A stretch of DNA of 64,000 bases from contig JAFREE010000136.1 of the NCBI GenBank assembly GCA_019400425.1, forward strand, positions 1 through 64,000, written 5' to 3'. Shown here in pieces: positions 12,917 through 24,547 of this stretch. The translations under genes were made by a program, and so were the position numbers. Under the pieces are notes generated by a model. It saw only the letters and a list, made by a program, of their open reading frames with translations. It did no database searches and was not told the origin of the DNA. How positions within the stretch are numbered: the stretch's first letter is position 1; each line of letters starts with the position of its first letter. The stretch comes from Hymenochaete sp. R1. Lineage: Eukaryota; Basidiomycota; Agaricomycetes; Hymenochaetales; Hymenochaetaceae.

Positions 12917-13711
12917 AAGTCGGACTTACGGACGGCATCTACAAGGACTCCTGCGCTCCGCTGCGATATCACATTGTCTTCTTTCCGTCTCTCTTTCCAT
13001 CCTTCGTAGAAACCTATGTTGTCCTTCATTGACTTCAGTCTTGGCACAGCAGCTCACTGTCTTTTCGTATTTCTTGGTACACGACTTAATTTTTCGCGCC
13101 CAACAATCGCGATTGTATCACAACGGCTCAATTGAATCTAAGCATTTTCCCACCATTTTCCATCGCCCCATGCACCCATGCTTCATGCCACGTTCCCATG
13201 TTCGCATCCTGTTTCAATCCCTTTTAACCAATCGTTTTGTCATAGCATAACTTTTTTCCCTCTGCGTGTTTTTATATACCTAAATATAGGTGACTGTTGA
13301 GTCATTTAACCGAAAATTGTGGTCTACAAAGTTACTTCAATCTTCGCGGGGCTCAGCAAGCGTTCGAATATTGATGGAAAGCCCCGACAAGTGACGACCG
13401 ACGGCTCACGGTGCGAAATACTATGGACACCTGTCCGAGTTTGTCGGTGGGCATCACTTGTCGTAATGTGGGCGCAGTTGTTGGACCACCGCTTCATCCA
13501 TTTTTTAAGTTCAACCCAAGGAAATCGACACAAAAAATTCCGTACGACAAGAACTTTCGAACCCTCCGAGCCGTCGGGATTGATACGGAGGGAACAGCGG
13601 AGGCGCATGATACATATTAATATTACTGGTAGAACGTTAGTACGTTACTGACTGGCCAGACGCTACTACGCCACTGGTGCGAGTGAGATACGGCACTCAA
13701 ATTTACCGCCC

Positions 13712-13724
13712 GGGGGGGGGGGGG
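13712..13724. repeat. Homopolymer run, 13 G
   Basis: An uninterrupted run of 13 G follows CCGCCC. It may be a real mononucleotide repeat, and is also a place where assembly length errors are common. Confidence 0.85.
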
Positions 13725-14062
13725 AGTAATGCTCGTCCTCACTCGTCCCACTAGCCAGTCCAGGAAAGAAAGAAAGAAAGAGAGGATGCTGACGCTTTCT
13801 TATGTAAATGTAAAGCAGAGTAGATGTGTGTGGGGGACGACAAGGACAAGGGGACGACCCGGACCCTCTTCTCCCGGGCCTCTTGCCTCGTTCCGTTCCC
13901 GCCACCATGAACCTCCATACGCGGCCAGCAAACGTCCGTCCCCGTCTCTGACCTCCGCTTGCACCGTATGCTCCGTGGAGTTCTGGAGATTCTGATTTCA
14001 AAACTGATCGAAACGAGGGCGTTGTCTTTGCACCTGGTTCGCTGACCGCTGACCGCTTAGCG

Positions 14063-14105
14063 AGTACTGAACGCATGAGTACTCTCCTAGTACTCCCGGA
14101 GTACT
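14063..14105. repeat. Four AGTACT palindromes in 43 bases
   Basis: AGTACT occurs at 14063, 14078, 14089 and 14100. Spacing is 15, 11 and 11 bases, so the last three lie about one helical turn apart. Three are preceded by G or followed by C, giving longer near-palindromes (GAGTACTC). This could be a clustered binding site or a decayed repeat. Confidence 0.7.
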
Positions 14106-15310
14106 CAATTGTACAAGTATGTCAGGGCTGATGCTTGAACTGTGAATTGTATCAGACAAATCTACACTTCCGCTAACCGGCTTCAGCTTTTAGAGTTAGG
14201 TTGTCAGCACGTCCAATTTATTCTTGAGAGTTCAAAAACAAGGACCCTTACAGCGAGGCGTGCACTTATGTATCCTGCAGATGTATTCACCCCATTCAAT
14301 TGTATGTTAAATGGGGTCAAAAGGCGAGTATTCGAGCACCGATCGCGGAACTTGGGAAAAAAGGTTTGGAGACCCCGGACCAAAATGAATTTGCATATCT
14401 TTCCTTTTTTGGAAAAGCACCCGTTGGTCGTCGGGAGAACCGTCTCGTCTCGGTTGCTTGGTGGTTAGCTTTTCATTTCATTCGGTCATGGTCTTCTTTC
14501 CCCGTCTGATTGCTTTCCGTAAAATTCGGAGTACACGACTCACTCGGCCTCGACGACGGCATTTGTTCGCGTAGTCTTCGATATCAGTAATATTTCGACG
14601 TCGAAAGGAGGATAGGGAGCTGGTGACTGTTGCTTGGTCGAAATTACCAGTAGGTGCGCGAGGTACGTGTAACTGCTGTACTGCCAGAGGGAGGAACGAG
14701 TCTCTGGCGCGGCCTCCTTACGACCCCTCTACGCATTTGGGCGCCTTTTGCGGTCTTGCCTAGACGATCAATGAATTGATTGCTTGAACTAATTGGTCAT
14801 ATTCTTTTGATTAGGGACTTAGGGGTCCCATTAAGTTTGCGCTTGCCTTTTTTTGTTTGCGCAGTCATTCAAGAGGCTGATCCTGGAAGCGCATTTGGGC
14901 CCAAAGTAGACCGATTCAGTAGCCTGCTGCATAAACGGGCGCTTACCTGAGGCTTCTGGTAGGTGTGAGTCGGAAAGAGAAGAGAGGGTTGGTCGCTCTG
15001 GTCGAGGAAGTCCGGAAAAACATCATACTACGTACGCCTGAGGTCCGGGTCGACCACTGGCAGACATATTTCGGTGCGAGACGGGGGGCACGGACGAGCA
15101 TGAACGCGCTCAAGCGTTGCTTCCGTTTCTTTTTTGTTGACATAAAAAATGCAGAAACTTTGGAAATGGAATGTTCCTGATTCTGTTTGCTCACGGGTCA
15201 CGCTTAACAAAGCGGAGCTCTGCATTCAACGCAGGGACACGAACACGCCTGCCTGCTCGGTCTCGCTTGGTGTTTTGAATTTAACGTGCCCGATATGTAC
15301 CTCACCCTCA

Positions 15311-15325
15311 CGGTCGGTCGGTCGG
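15311..15325. repeat. CGGT tetranucleotide repeat
   Basis: CGGT is repeated three times with a partial fourth copy, then an imperfect CGGACGGT. It is a short microsatellite in non-coding sequence upstream of the first monooxygenase. Confidence 0.6.
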
Positions 15326-15539
15326 ACGGTCTTGCTCTTCTTCTTCGCCCCTCTCTTAGTCTCGTATTATCGTGCTTCTGCTCCCTGTTCGCCGGCGACC
15401 TCATCCCTCCTCAATCTGCCCATACACGAACGAAACGGGACTCTGCTTCAATTACCTCCGTGCTTCTTTTCATCTCGCAAGTATCGCTTTACGAGATCGA
15501 GGAAAACTATAAAGGACTTTCTCGAAGACTTTCATTACC

Positions 15540-17520
15540 ATGCCTAACTCTACCGCTCGTGACCGCTCTATGTCGTTCCCTCTCGCACCTGTGCGCTGTG
15601 ACCTCTTCCGCAGAACTTCTGCCATCGCCCTCGATATTATTGTGATTGGCGGTAGTCTAAGTGGACTGTCAGCTGCGTACAATCTCAAGCAAGCTGGACA
15701 CAACGTACGCATTTTGGAAAAATCAGGCGGGAAGTCAAGGGTAAATGCTCTGCAGTCCAATACTTTTCTGTATCCAATGATTTCTTACACTACTCAAGAT
15801 GTCCACCGGGCTCCGAGTACCCCCAAACATGGCCAAGATATTGCAACATTGGGGTCTCGGTGACAAATTGCAAGAACGAGCCATTACATGTCCGAAGATC
15901 GACTTTGTGGATGGTAAGTTTAGCCTACGTTATTTCGGGTTGAAACGCAGTACACTTACAATGATCACGAAGGCGCTTCTGGACACCGGCTGAGTTCAAT
16001 TATCTATCATCCTGAGTTGATCCGAGAACTTCAAGCTGATATGTACGGAATATGTGTGAGTGCTCTTATTGTGTTCGCGGAAGTGGGTATGAAGACCGGG
16101 GGCTGAAACATAAAAAAAAACAATTTTGGTGTTGAAATTTAGTACCAGGATCTACACGATATGATTTTGGAGTTGGCGTTGGAATCGGGAGTCGAAATCG
16201 AATACAATGCTTGCGTTGTTGATGTGGACGTTGATACCCCTGCCGTTATGCTCGCCGACGACCGAGTGTTCGATGCCGATATCATCGTTGGAGCAGATGG
16301 CGTGAACAGTATTGTGCGGTCCAAGCTTCTGGGCGTTGATCAAAAGCTGGAATATGGGCCATTCAGTAATTATTCGTAAGCCACCGTCATACATAGTCCT
16401 TCTGATGAAGTTGACCAATGCAACTTCAGGGCTTTGGTACCAGTATCCAAAATGGAAAGAGATCCATTGTTAGCACCCTTACTGAAAGACGGAACTGTAT
16501 GTATATTTTCCTGATCTCGTAGGCCCGCTACTGATGTTCTATCGCTTAGTGGACGTTATGGATGGGTGATCTTAGTTGTTCACTGAATTACAGAGTGGTA
16601 AGTTATTTACGTAGAATCTCTTCGGCGTTCAAAGCTTACCGGCGTGTCAGTCACCCGAACACTTCCTTTTCACCTTGTTCCGATCCCATGAGCTAGGTCG
16701 GGGGGACGAAGCCTGGGCGTCAAAGATCCCTAGTGCGCAATTAGATGTCTCCTCTTTCGAAGAAAGGTATAACAAACCTCTTCTAGCTGCTTGATGCGAG
16801 CTCAAACTCACCAATGTCGGTGTTTAGAGTACAGCGCCTTCTTTCACTTTCCGAGAGTGCGATCCCAACTCAACATGTCATTCCGCCTCATGTAGAAGAC
16901 TGGTTCTCAGAAGATGGAAAGATTGTGCTAGTGGGCGAAGCGCTTCACCCCGACAATGTAAGCGCAAGTCTTCGAACTGTCTGACGTGTTTCGCTGACTC
17001 TTCACCGAAGCCGGATGCAACGTGTGGTGCAGCTTTAGCTCTCGAAGACGGTGCAGTTCTTGGTAGCCTTTTCTCAAGACTCCAATCAAACAGTCGAGAC
17101 GAGATCGTTCGCCTATTAAGCGCCTACCAGGAGATTCGGCAAGAACGATGCGAAACGAGCGTCAAGTCCGACGCGGAACTTGTTATTTTCTCGACGCTGC
17201 CGCCCGGTCCCGACCGCGAGAAGCGAAACGAAGGATTCAGGCAGTCAGAGGCGAACAAAAGTCTGGACTGGGGCGAGGAAGGCGAGGATGTGCTTCGTGG
17301 GGCGTGGGAAGAGTTCCGAGGGACCTTCGGGTACGAAGCGTATGACGCTGCGGACGACTGGTGGGTCGACTGGGGGATCATGGCGCATCGTTTGACGGGG
17401 ACGAACGTAATGGTCGTTTCGGGAACATCAGAGTCGTCGACTTCGTATGAGGATGATGCGGAGAAGCCTTCGCTTTTCAGTGGCTTTCAGACTCAGACTG
17501 TTGTAACTTACGACTCGTAA
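15540..17520 (+). CDS. FAD-dependent monooxygenase (salicylate hydroxylase-like), copy 1
   Basis: Predicted group A flavoprotein hydroxylase using FAD and NAD(P)H on an unknown, probably aromatic, substrate. About nine exons join in phase; the first are 15540-15740 and 15799-15913. The FAD-binding Rossmann motif is DIIVIGGSLSGLSAAYNL near residue 32, with the ribose-binding acidic residue in VRILEKS. The DG motif is ADIIVGADGVNSIVRSKLL. The later FAD motif reads VLVGEALHPDN, with Glu where many relatives have Asp. The tail GYEAYDAADDWWVDWGIM is nearly identical to that of the second copy at 21638-23691. No signal peptide or membrane anchor was seen. Its neighbours are a P450 and the paralogous monooxygenase. 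Confidence 0.88.
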
Positions 17521-18195
17521 GATCGATTGCTGATCTTGCTTTCTTAATCATGAATGGCCTACACCATTTACGACACTTGTATGATTCCTAGACGCTCCTC
17601 CTTACTATTACTACTCGCTCTCCTCGCCCCACTATTATAATCTTCGTTATGCTTTCTAGACTGTAATAACGTCCTTCTCTCTGACACTATACCATCTTCG
17701 CCTCACGGCACTTCGGATTTTCTTGCATAAGTAGCTAATGCTCATTGAGAAGCATGCCTTTATCAACGACTTTTCGCGCTCAAAGAGCATGCCTTTATAA
17801 TGCTTAGAGTCTCTTAGTATTGAAGTGGCCGTATGCATTTATTAGAATGATACCCATGAGACTTGACTTTCAGTGATTCAACATTCCAGTGCTAAGTTGC
17901 GAGATAATTAATGTATTCTTTCGGACTTTGCGGAGTCTCCTACCGAATTCATGTATTAACAGTATATCTCGACTACTATAAATACAATACACTATTTCTT
18001 GTACAAAGATGTAATTTCAACCATAACATATCGACATCGAATGAGGAACATTACAGAAAGAGATTCGGAGCATGACAAACAAGATGGAAAGACTAAAGAA
18101 CGTGTAGAGCAGAGCAATTCGTTGTATGAATACAACTGTGAAGAGTCCGATAGTTAGGTAAGATATACACGACTTCCCCCATACGCTCTAAACTT
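17521..18195. other. Convergent 3' intergenic region
   Basis: About 675 bases lie between the stop codons of the first monooxygenase and the P450. The sequence is AT-rich with no credible reading frame. Confidence 0.5.
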
Positions 18196-20425
18196 TCACG
18201 GGACGTGAACACTTGTTTTCAGTTGGTGAATCAACGATACTGCCTGATCTGATCGTGGCCTAATAGAGCAGGGATAAGGTTTAGGGTGTCTAGGGTGCGT
18301 TTTATTTAACGAACGACTTTAATGAGAGGATGTGGCAAATAACTTACGAAGAGATACCGTTCGTAGGGTTCAGTTCCAAAGGAATGGCGTTTCCCATTCC
18401 ATCCTTCTTCGGGCCAATTTCAAGAGTAGCTAGTACGGTCGCAGCCCCTATGAACAATGAGCTCTCGGCGTAGTGTATTCCAGGGCAGATCCTGTATTAC
18501 AGACAAGTCGATGTCAATGACGTGAAGATGAGATAATGAATGTGAGAAAGCCCTCTGACCTTCGACCATATCCGAAAGCATATTTGTTCGGATCTATTTC
18601 TCCTGCACTAAAGTTGCCTTCCGCATCGATATAACGCTCTGGCTTAAAGGTTTCTGGTTCTGGGTAGATCTCCGGATTATGCGCCAACCACCTACGAAAA
18701 ACCTCGTTAGAAGACGTAAAAGCCTTACTTATCGCAATCCAAGACTTACCATGAGTTTCCGATAATAATTGACCCTGCAGGTATAAGGTAACCGTTGTAT
18801 TCATCATCTCTCGTGACGGCATGGGGAACACCTGCGATTAACGACTTCGATAAGCCTCCTGGAAGCAACCACAAATTTGAAAACCTTAACCTTGAGGAGC
18901 GGCGAGGTGCCAACGAAGACTCTCTTTCGCAATAGCGTTTATGTACGGCAGCTGCGCTCGGTCGGCCACGGTCGGTAATCGAGACGTTCCTACCACGGCA
19001 TCAAGCTCCGCTCGGCCCTTCTTCTGCACTTCTGGGAATTTGGCCATTGCAAGGAAAAATGCCGCCAAAGCGCTGTATGACTTGAGATAGACACATGTCA
19101 ACTAATCTACGTCCCTTCAAATAATGCGATTTACTCACAGTATCCGATCCCGCTTTGCAACTAATAAGTATATGGTCGAACACGAAAAAGATGCTGGAAA
19201 CTCACCCCCATATGCTGAGGCAGCAGTACCACTCAGTACCTGTTCAAGATCCTCTGAATCTTGTTGATCCTCATATTTCTCCAACGTATCCGCCACGTAT
19301 GATGGGAATGGTGAAGAGATACCGTCCTCCTGCGCTTATTCAGCCGAGGTAAACCATAGCTTAAAAGCGAAATTCAAGACGTACAATCCTTCTTTTACAG
19401 GTACGAATCGGATCCCATTGAAGCTTGTATGCATATGTAGACCAACTTTTCGCTGCTCGCTGATAGAACGCTCCAGGGACCCACGCCGGAATTTTCTTCA
19501 CTGTAAATATCAAATTAACGATATCTTTCGATCCGGCGCTTCACAGAAACTTACAGATCGGGAGGATGTCGATGAGCATCGCGCCCGGTCGCAACGTTTC
19601 AGCTATGGCATCCATGATTACTTGCGCTGTCACGACGAACTCGTGTTTGGCTGATTCGACTAGAACACCATATGTTGACATGAGGATTGATTGGCCAGCG
19701 TGCCTAACGATATCAACATTAATCCAGTTCAACTTTGATGACTTGATCGGCGAAGAGACATACAATCGACAATGATTGTCCAAGTCGTCGGGAGTCTCCA
19801 ACAGACGGTCCACCAGGAGACCGCTCACATACTCCTGTACGGGATGGAAACACTGGACAGCTACCGGCCCAAACTTGCTGGCCAGCATTCGCCTGTGACG
19901 ACGCCATTCATCACCGTAAGGCATGAGTCCAAACACCCAATCCAACTTCATCCTAGCAACCACATAAGCGCATGCACCTCAGAGTTGCAACAAGCAGACT
20001 CACAGCTCGTTGACAAGGGTGAGGCGAGGTCTGTCCGAGTAGATAGACGAACGTTTATCGAAAAGGTCATTCGCAACCTTCAAGGAGTTCACGAAGACAA
20101 GGTCTTGTCCCAGGACATTTACATGGACAAGGTCACCTATAATATCAAAGTCAAGCCCTGGTGAAGGGTCGGGTGGGAGGGGGTATTCACCGTAGGTTTT
20201 TGCCCATTCTGCTAGGGTGAGCCATGACCTTGTTATCGGGATGTCAAATAGATTTCCCACAAGAGGAAGAGGTGCAGGACCCGGTGGTAAAGGCAGGCCT
20301 CTTCGTATTTTGACAGTTGTCTTATGAGCGCATGCCAATACCGCGACACAAAGAGCAAGTGTAGCAGATGCACCGGCTAACAGTTTACCTGTCGAGAGTA
20401 AGTGGAACGGAGCACTCGTATCCAT
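18196..20425 (-). CDS. Cytochrome P450 monooxygenase
   Basis: Heme-thiolate monooxygenase, anchored in the ER by an N-terminal helix (about residues 12-32, GKLLAGASATLALCVAVLAC). The anchor is followed by a basic stretch and the proline hinge LPLPPGPAPLPLVGN. The oxygen-activation helix reads CKAGSDTV. The K-helix ExxR is KESLR. The PERF region is FKPERYID. The heme-binding loop is FGYGRRICPG, assembled across an intron. All core motifs are intact, so the enzyme should be active. The exon chain has several short introns. The last short exon (about 18196-18257) supplies the C-terminus and is less certain. The start at 20425 (MDTSAPF) was chosen because it sits just before the anchor; an in-frame ATG 57 nt upstream is less likely. 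The substrate is unknown. Confidence 0.92.
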
Positions 20426-21637
20426 TGAGGGGGCGTCAGAGAACGAATGAACGAATGAAGAATACGGGGAGAAGATATACACCCAAGGTGCTACTATGGT
20501 TCTTGAGTCGTGTGTTTTATTTCATACATTCGTATGGGGAAGGTCGCCTGATGTATCCCACCGTGCGATCGCGTCGTAGTCGGCGAACAAGTAAAATTAG
20601 CTTAGCAAACCGTTCTAGCCTCCGGACTCGGTACGAAGTTCTTCTCGCTTAAACTGCACCAATCTTCTGCAAATTCATTTACTCGCCCGGACTAGATTAG
20701 TTGAATTGCAGGTGCTGGAAGACACGCCGCCGGACGTGCTGTGCGAAATTTGATTTCCTTCCTTCTATGTGTTAGCCAGAACGTAAGGAGGGTACCAAAG
20801 GCACCACCAAACGCGTCAACTCTTTCGACCCGAACGCGTAGAGTGTGAAAAATAATGCGGATCAGCGGAAGCAATATGGACCATAAGCAATTGAATTACT
20901 GCAAGGACTTGGATCCAAGGCACCACCAGCATGTTGGACATCCATCATTCATATGATAAATCAACACGATGGCGGATTCACTGGACAACGGCGGCTTCTT
21001 TTTCCGTTGAATTTTGATAAAAAGGGCCAAAGCTGCCATCGCCATATCTGCTTCGGGTTGACTTGAACCTTCAGAGCACGAAATTTTCAAGACGCACGGA
21101 AAGCCGAAGGGAGACTTGGAATTCAGTGAAAACTCGCGAAAGGAAGCGCTGCGAGAGCCAGCAGGGTGGTTCAAGAAAAGCCGCCTCAATTCCGATCGAT
21201 CGCCTATTCTCCCGAACTCGCCGCGTATCCGCCATGAATAATTACTTGTTTGTCTAGCCGTCTTCGACTATGCCCTGATGTCACTGACATTAAAAGTACA
21301 AAAAACGGCAATCCATTTAGAACTCAAACTCTAACATGCAGCCCGCTCCTTGGAAATTCTGGCGCAAACCTGAGCCTAGGGTGCTTAGCCAGACGGAAGA
21401 CCGTGCCAAAGCGGAGCGACGACCACGCTCGCTTTTAGTCTAGCTTGGTTCGTACACTCCATTGATTGCCTCACGGAAAGACAACATCGGTGCTATCATT
21501 GCTAGTGGCCTCCGGGATCACTTTTCGGCGGACCAAAGACTGGTCGAGCCATCCATTTAAGTAAGAAAAAAAGGTACTGCCTTGATGAACGGTGGAAGTA
21601 CGTACACTATCCTTCGGAGTCCAGGTTCACCAACTCC
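20426..21637. other. Intergenic, 1.2 kb, P450 promoter side
   Basis: This stretch holds the upstream region of the P450 and the 3' end of the second monooxygenase. Short frames such as 20896-21189 (minus) have no motif or splice support. Confidence 0.45.
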
Positions 21638-23691
21638 TTATTCCGACGTTTTCGACACGACTATCCGCGAAAAATCGACACCCAACCCTGGCCCATTTGA
21701 GGCATCCGATGCATTAGAACGCCTCTCTAAATCCAAATCAGACGAAGCGTTCGAAGCTTTCAGGCGTTGCTGCATGATGCCCCAATCGATCCACCAGTCG
21801 TCTGCGGCATCATAAGCTTCATATCCAAATATAATCTTGACCTCCTCCCAGGCTTGTTGCAGGTACGGGTCCTCGATGTCATCCCAGTCGAGTACCTCTT
21901 TTTCCCGTGAGGCAACGAAGGCAGCTTCGCGCAATTTCCATTCTTCTGAATCTTCTGATAGAGTCAGCAGAGTGACATTGCTCAGCTCCGAGTGCTTGAC
22001 GAACTCCCATCGAGCTTGTCGTATCTCCTGGAACGCAGAAAGCAGTCTCGAGATTTCCGAACGTGACCGACTCCGTAATCTAGAGAAAAGAGAACCAAGC
22101 ACTGCTGCGTCTTCCAAAGCTAATGATGCACCGTGCATTGGTCCTGGCTAACGCGGTAAAAGAGTTTCATGATCACCCTTCACCATCGCTAACGGTCTAC
22201 CATTCAAGCAGACGACTCACATTTAAGCAATGAGCCGCGTCACCAACAATAAGGATATTCCCATTTTCATCAAAGTAGTCCTCCAAAGGTTCCTGCAGGA
22301 CATGCAGCGTATCGACGGCCTCTTGTCCCAACTTGAGCAATTTCTGTACTCTGTCAAGAAACGATGGTCTTCCATGGTGAGTATGTCCCACCTCGAAGTC
22401 CATGAGAAAATCTGACCTTTCTTGATATTGTTCGAACTGGGGCCATATTCCAGAGACATCGATAAACTTGTCCCAATTGTATCTTGCATCAGGACCGTGC
22501 GCGCCAAGATGCACGACAAACGTCTCGGGACTCTATCATCACAAACGAAACATCAACTCGCCAACTTTATTTTAACACGAGTCTTCACTCACGGCCATAA
22601 AAGTAAGCACACAGGTTCCGTCACCCAACCAGACCTTCCACTGGAAAGCGACCTTGGTCAGTTAAGGTCACATGTAATCTCATGAAATAACATACTGATC
22701 CTTCAACCAGGGGCTTCAGATCAGGGTCATCCAACATTTTTTCGACGGGCACTGTATAACTTTATGCGTGTGAGCTTAATCTCTCAAGTTTGCGTGCTCT
22801 GGGTGCTTACGTATATCCAGCCAAAGGTGCAGCCCTCAGTGGTTCTTCGAAGCCCACAAGAGTTTTCCGAACGATTCCACGAGCACCATCTGCACCAATG
22901 AGAAGGTCCGCCCGTACTGTCTCACCGGAAGTCAAAAGTACGCCCGGTTCGTCGGGATCCACCTCGCAAACCTCGGAGTTGAAGTCAACTTGAGCACCGG
23001 ATCTTAGCGCAAGGTCCAATAGCATCGAATGTAGATCGGAATACTTTATCACCCACCGTCGAAACAGTCGTCAACATCTTTGATACGATCGAAGTAGCCA
23101 CCGGGCCGGTACGGGAAATGGTGCTTACAGTCAAACCATAAACATCAGCTTTCAGTTCTTTCATGAACTCGTCGTGGAAAACCGATGAGCTCTGTAACTC
23201 CCCAGATTTGCCTTGGGTTGGCTGTCAATCTCCGGATTCTGGGTTATGAATAAAAGGCAAACGCACTATCCAAAAAAGCAATGCGCGGACATTGTACTCC
23301 TCGGTCGAGCAACTGAGTTCCCAGCCCCCATTGGAAGAGCAGTCGCATCATGTTCGGCGGCACGCGCATTCCCCCAATGACCTGGTTGTAGTGCACAGCA
23401 ATAGTTGGACATTCAAAGAAAACGTTCACTTCTGGGAAGCAGCACATGAGGTTTGCTACTCACATTACCAAGTCCCCCACTACGTTCCAGGACTCGCACC
23501 TTATGACCAGCCTGTCTGAGGTTGTACGCGCATCCTAGCCCAGCGATGCTCCCACCGACAATGACGATGTCCAGCATGACGGCCGCCGTGCGACGGAAAA
23601 GGTTGGTGAGAACGGGAGATAATGGGTATTCCATGTTGCCAACTCGGAATGGTGACTTTTCTGTGTGACTGCGACTATCAGCCACTACCAT
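21638..23691 (-). CDS. FAD-dependent monooxygenase (salicylate hydroxylase-like), copy 2
   Basis: Paralogue of the monooxygenase at 15540-17520. The FAD-binding motif is DIVIVGGSIAGLGCAYNLRQ, followed by VRVLERS. The next exon gives MRVPPNMMRLLFQWGLGTQL, matching MSTGLRVPPNMAKILQHWGL in copy 1. The DG motif is DLLIGADGARGIVRKTLVG. The GD motif is complete here (ILIVGDAAHCLN). The tail contains GYEAYDAADDWWIDWGIMQQ. Multiple short introns interrupt it. Two starts are possible: MVVADSR at 23691, or the internal MEYPLSP that aligns with MSFPLAP of copy 1. Together with the P450 it forms an FMO-P450-FMO block. The substrate is unknown. Confidence 0.88.
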
Positions 23692-24547
23692 GGTCAGAGA
23701 AAGAGAGGCTTTATCGAGGAATTATGCGTAAATAGACGTTTCGATGGTGGTGGGAGAAAGAAGAGAACGAATGGCAATGCGGAGATGACGGGCTCTCAGG
23801 TCATTACAACGATTAATGGAGAGGCCCGAGTTTGTAATTATGGTGCCCCGTGGCTTGACATTCCCGGTGATTGTACTCCTATACGCTGGCGTTAAGTAAG
23901 AAACAAACTTGATTTTGTCGGAGTTTGAGTTTGAAGGATACGGAGGGCGTCAATCTTCTGCTCTGCAGCGAGTACAATGTAAAAGGCAGAGCAAGTCGAT
24001 GAATAACGCTGGACGCACCTGAGAGGCCGATTTGGGAGTCCGAAGACCGTGGAATCAGCAGGCCTTCAACGATGATGTACTGCTGAACAATCAAAGGTTT
24101 CCGATGATTAAAGAAGCGAAATAGGAAAGAAGCAATTGAAAACTCTCTCATAAGCATCAGTAAACAGTGCCACAGATCGCGAAGTACAATGCAGGTCGAA
24201 GCTCTCGAAAAAGGAAGTGCAAAAAGCTGGAAACTTGTCTTTCCGACCCAACAACAAACACTGAATACGCTTCAGTGAATGCATGAAAGTTTATATGCAA
24301 ATACGACGTGATCTAAGATTGTCTACGAATTGAAACCTTGATAACAAATGCCTGTACTTTAAATCCCCAAATCCCACGTTCATTTGGGGACTGATCGGGT
24401 ACCCAAAGATTCCCTAGATATGAGATCATACAAGCTCTGGTCCATAAGTATATTGAAGCGGGTTGGAAGGAGAGTAACATCTCTCATCAAGAAGCGTGCA
24501 ACGAAGACGAGAGCTTACGACTAACTGAAATGTATTCTTCGCCATCA
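23692..24547. other. Intergenic, 0.86 kb
   Basis: Upstream region of the second monooxygenase and 3' side of the acyl-CoA synthetase. The frame at 23879-24157 (minus) shows no motif. Nothing else was seen. Confidence 0.45.

Larger units (their letters stand above)
12917..15539. other. Long intergenic region (2.6 kb), no supported gene
   Basis: The left end is presumably the cyclin 3' UTR. The remainder holds short frames of odd composition (for example 13666-14076 minus and 15149-15547 plus) with no motif or splice chain. It contains a 13-G run, a cluster of AGTACT palindromes, and a CGGT repeat. The right end is the pyrimidine-rich leader of the monooxygenase at 15540. A degraded element or non-coding RNA cannot be excluded. 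Confidence 0.45.

Noticed and set aside
13666..14076. 136-codon minus frame in the long intergenic region
   Set aside because: It spans the G13 run and low-complexity sequence, is Arg/Gly-rich, and has no motif or splice partner.
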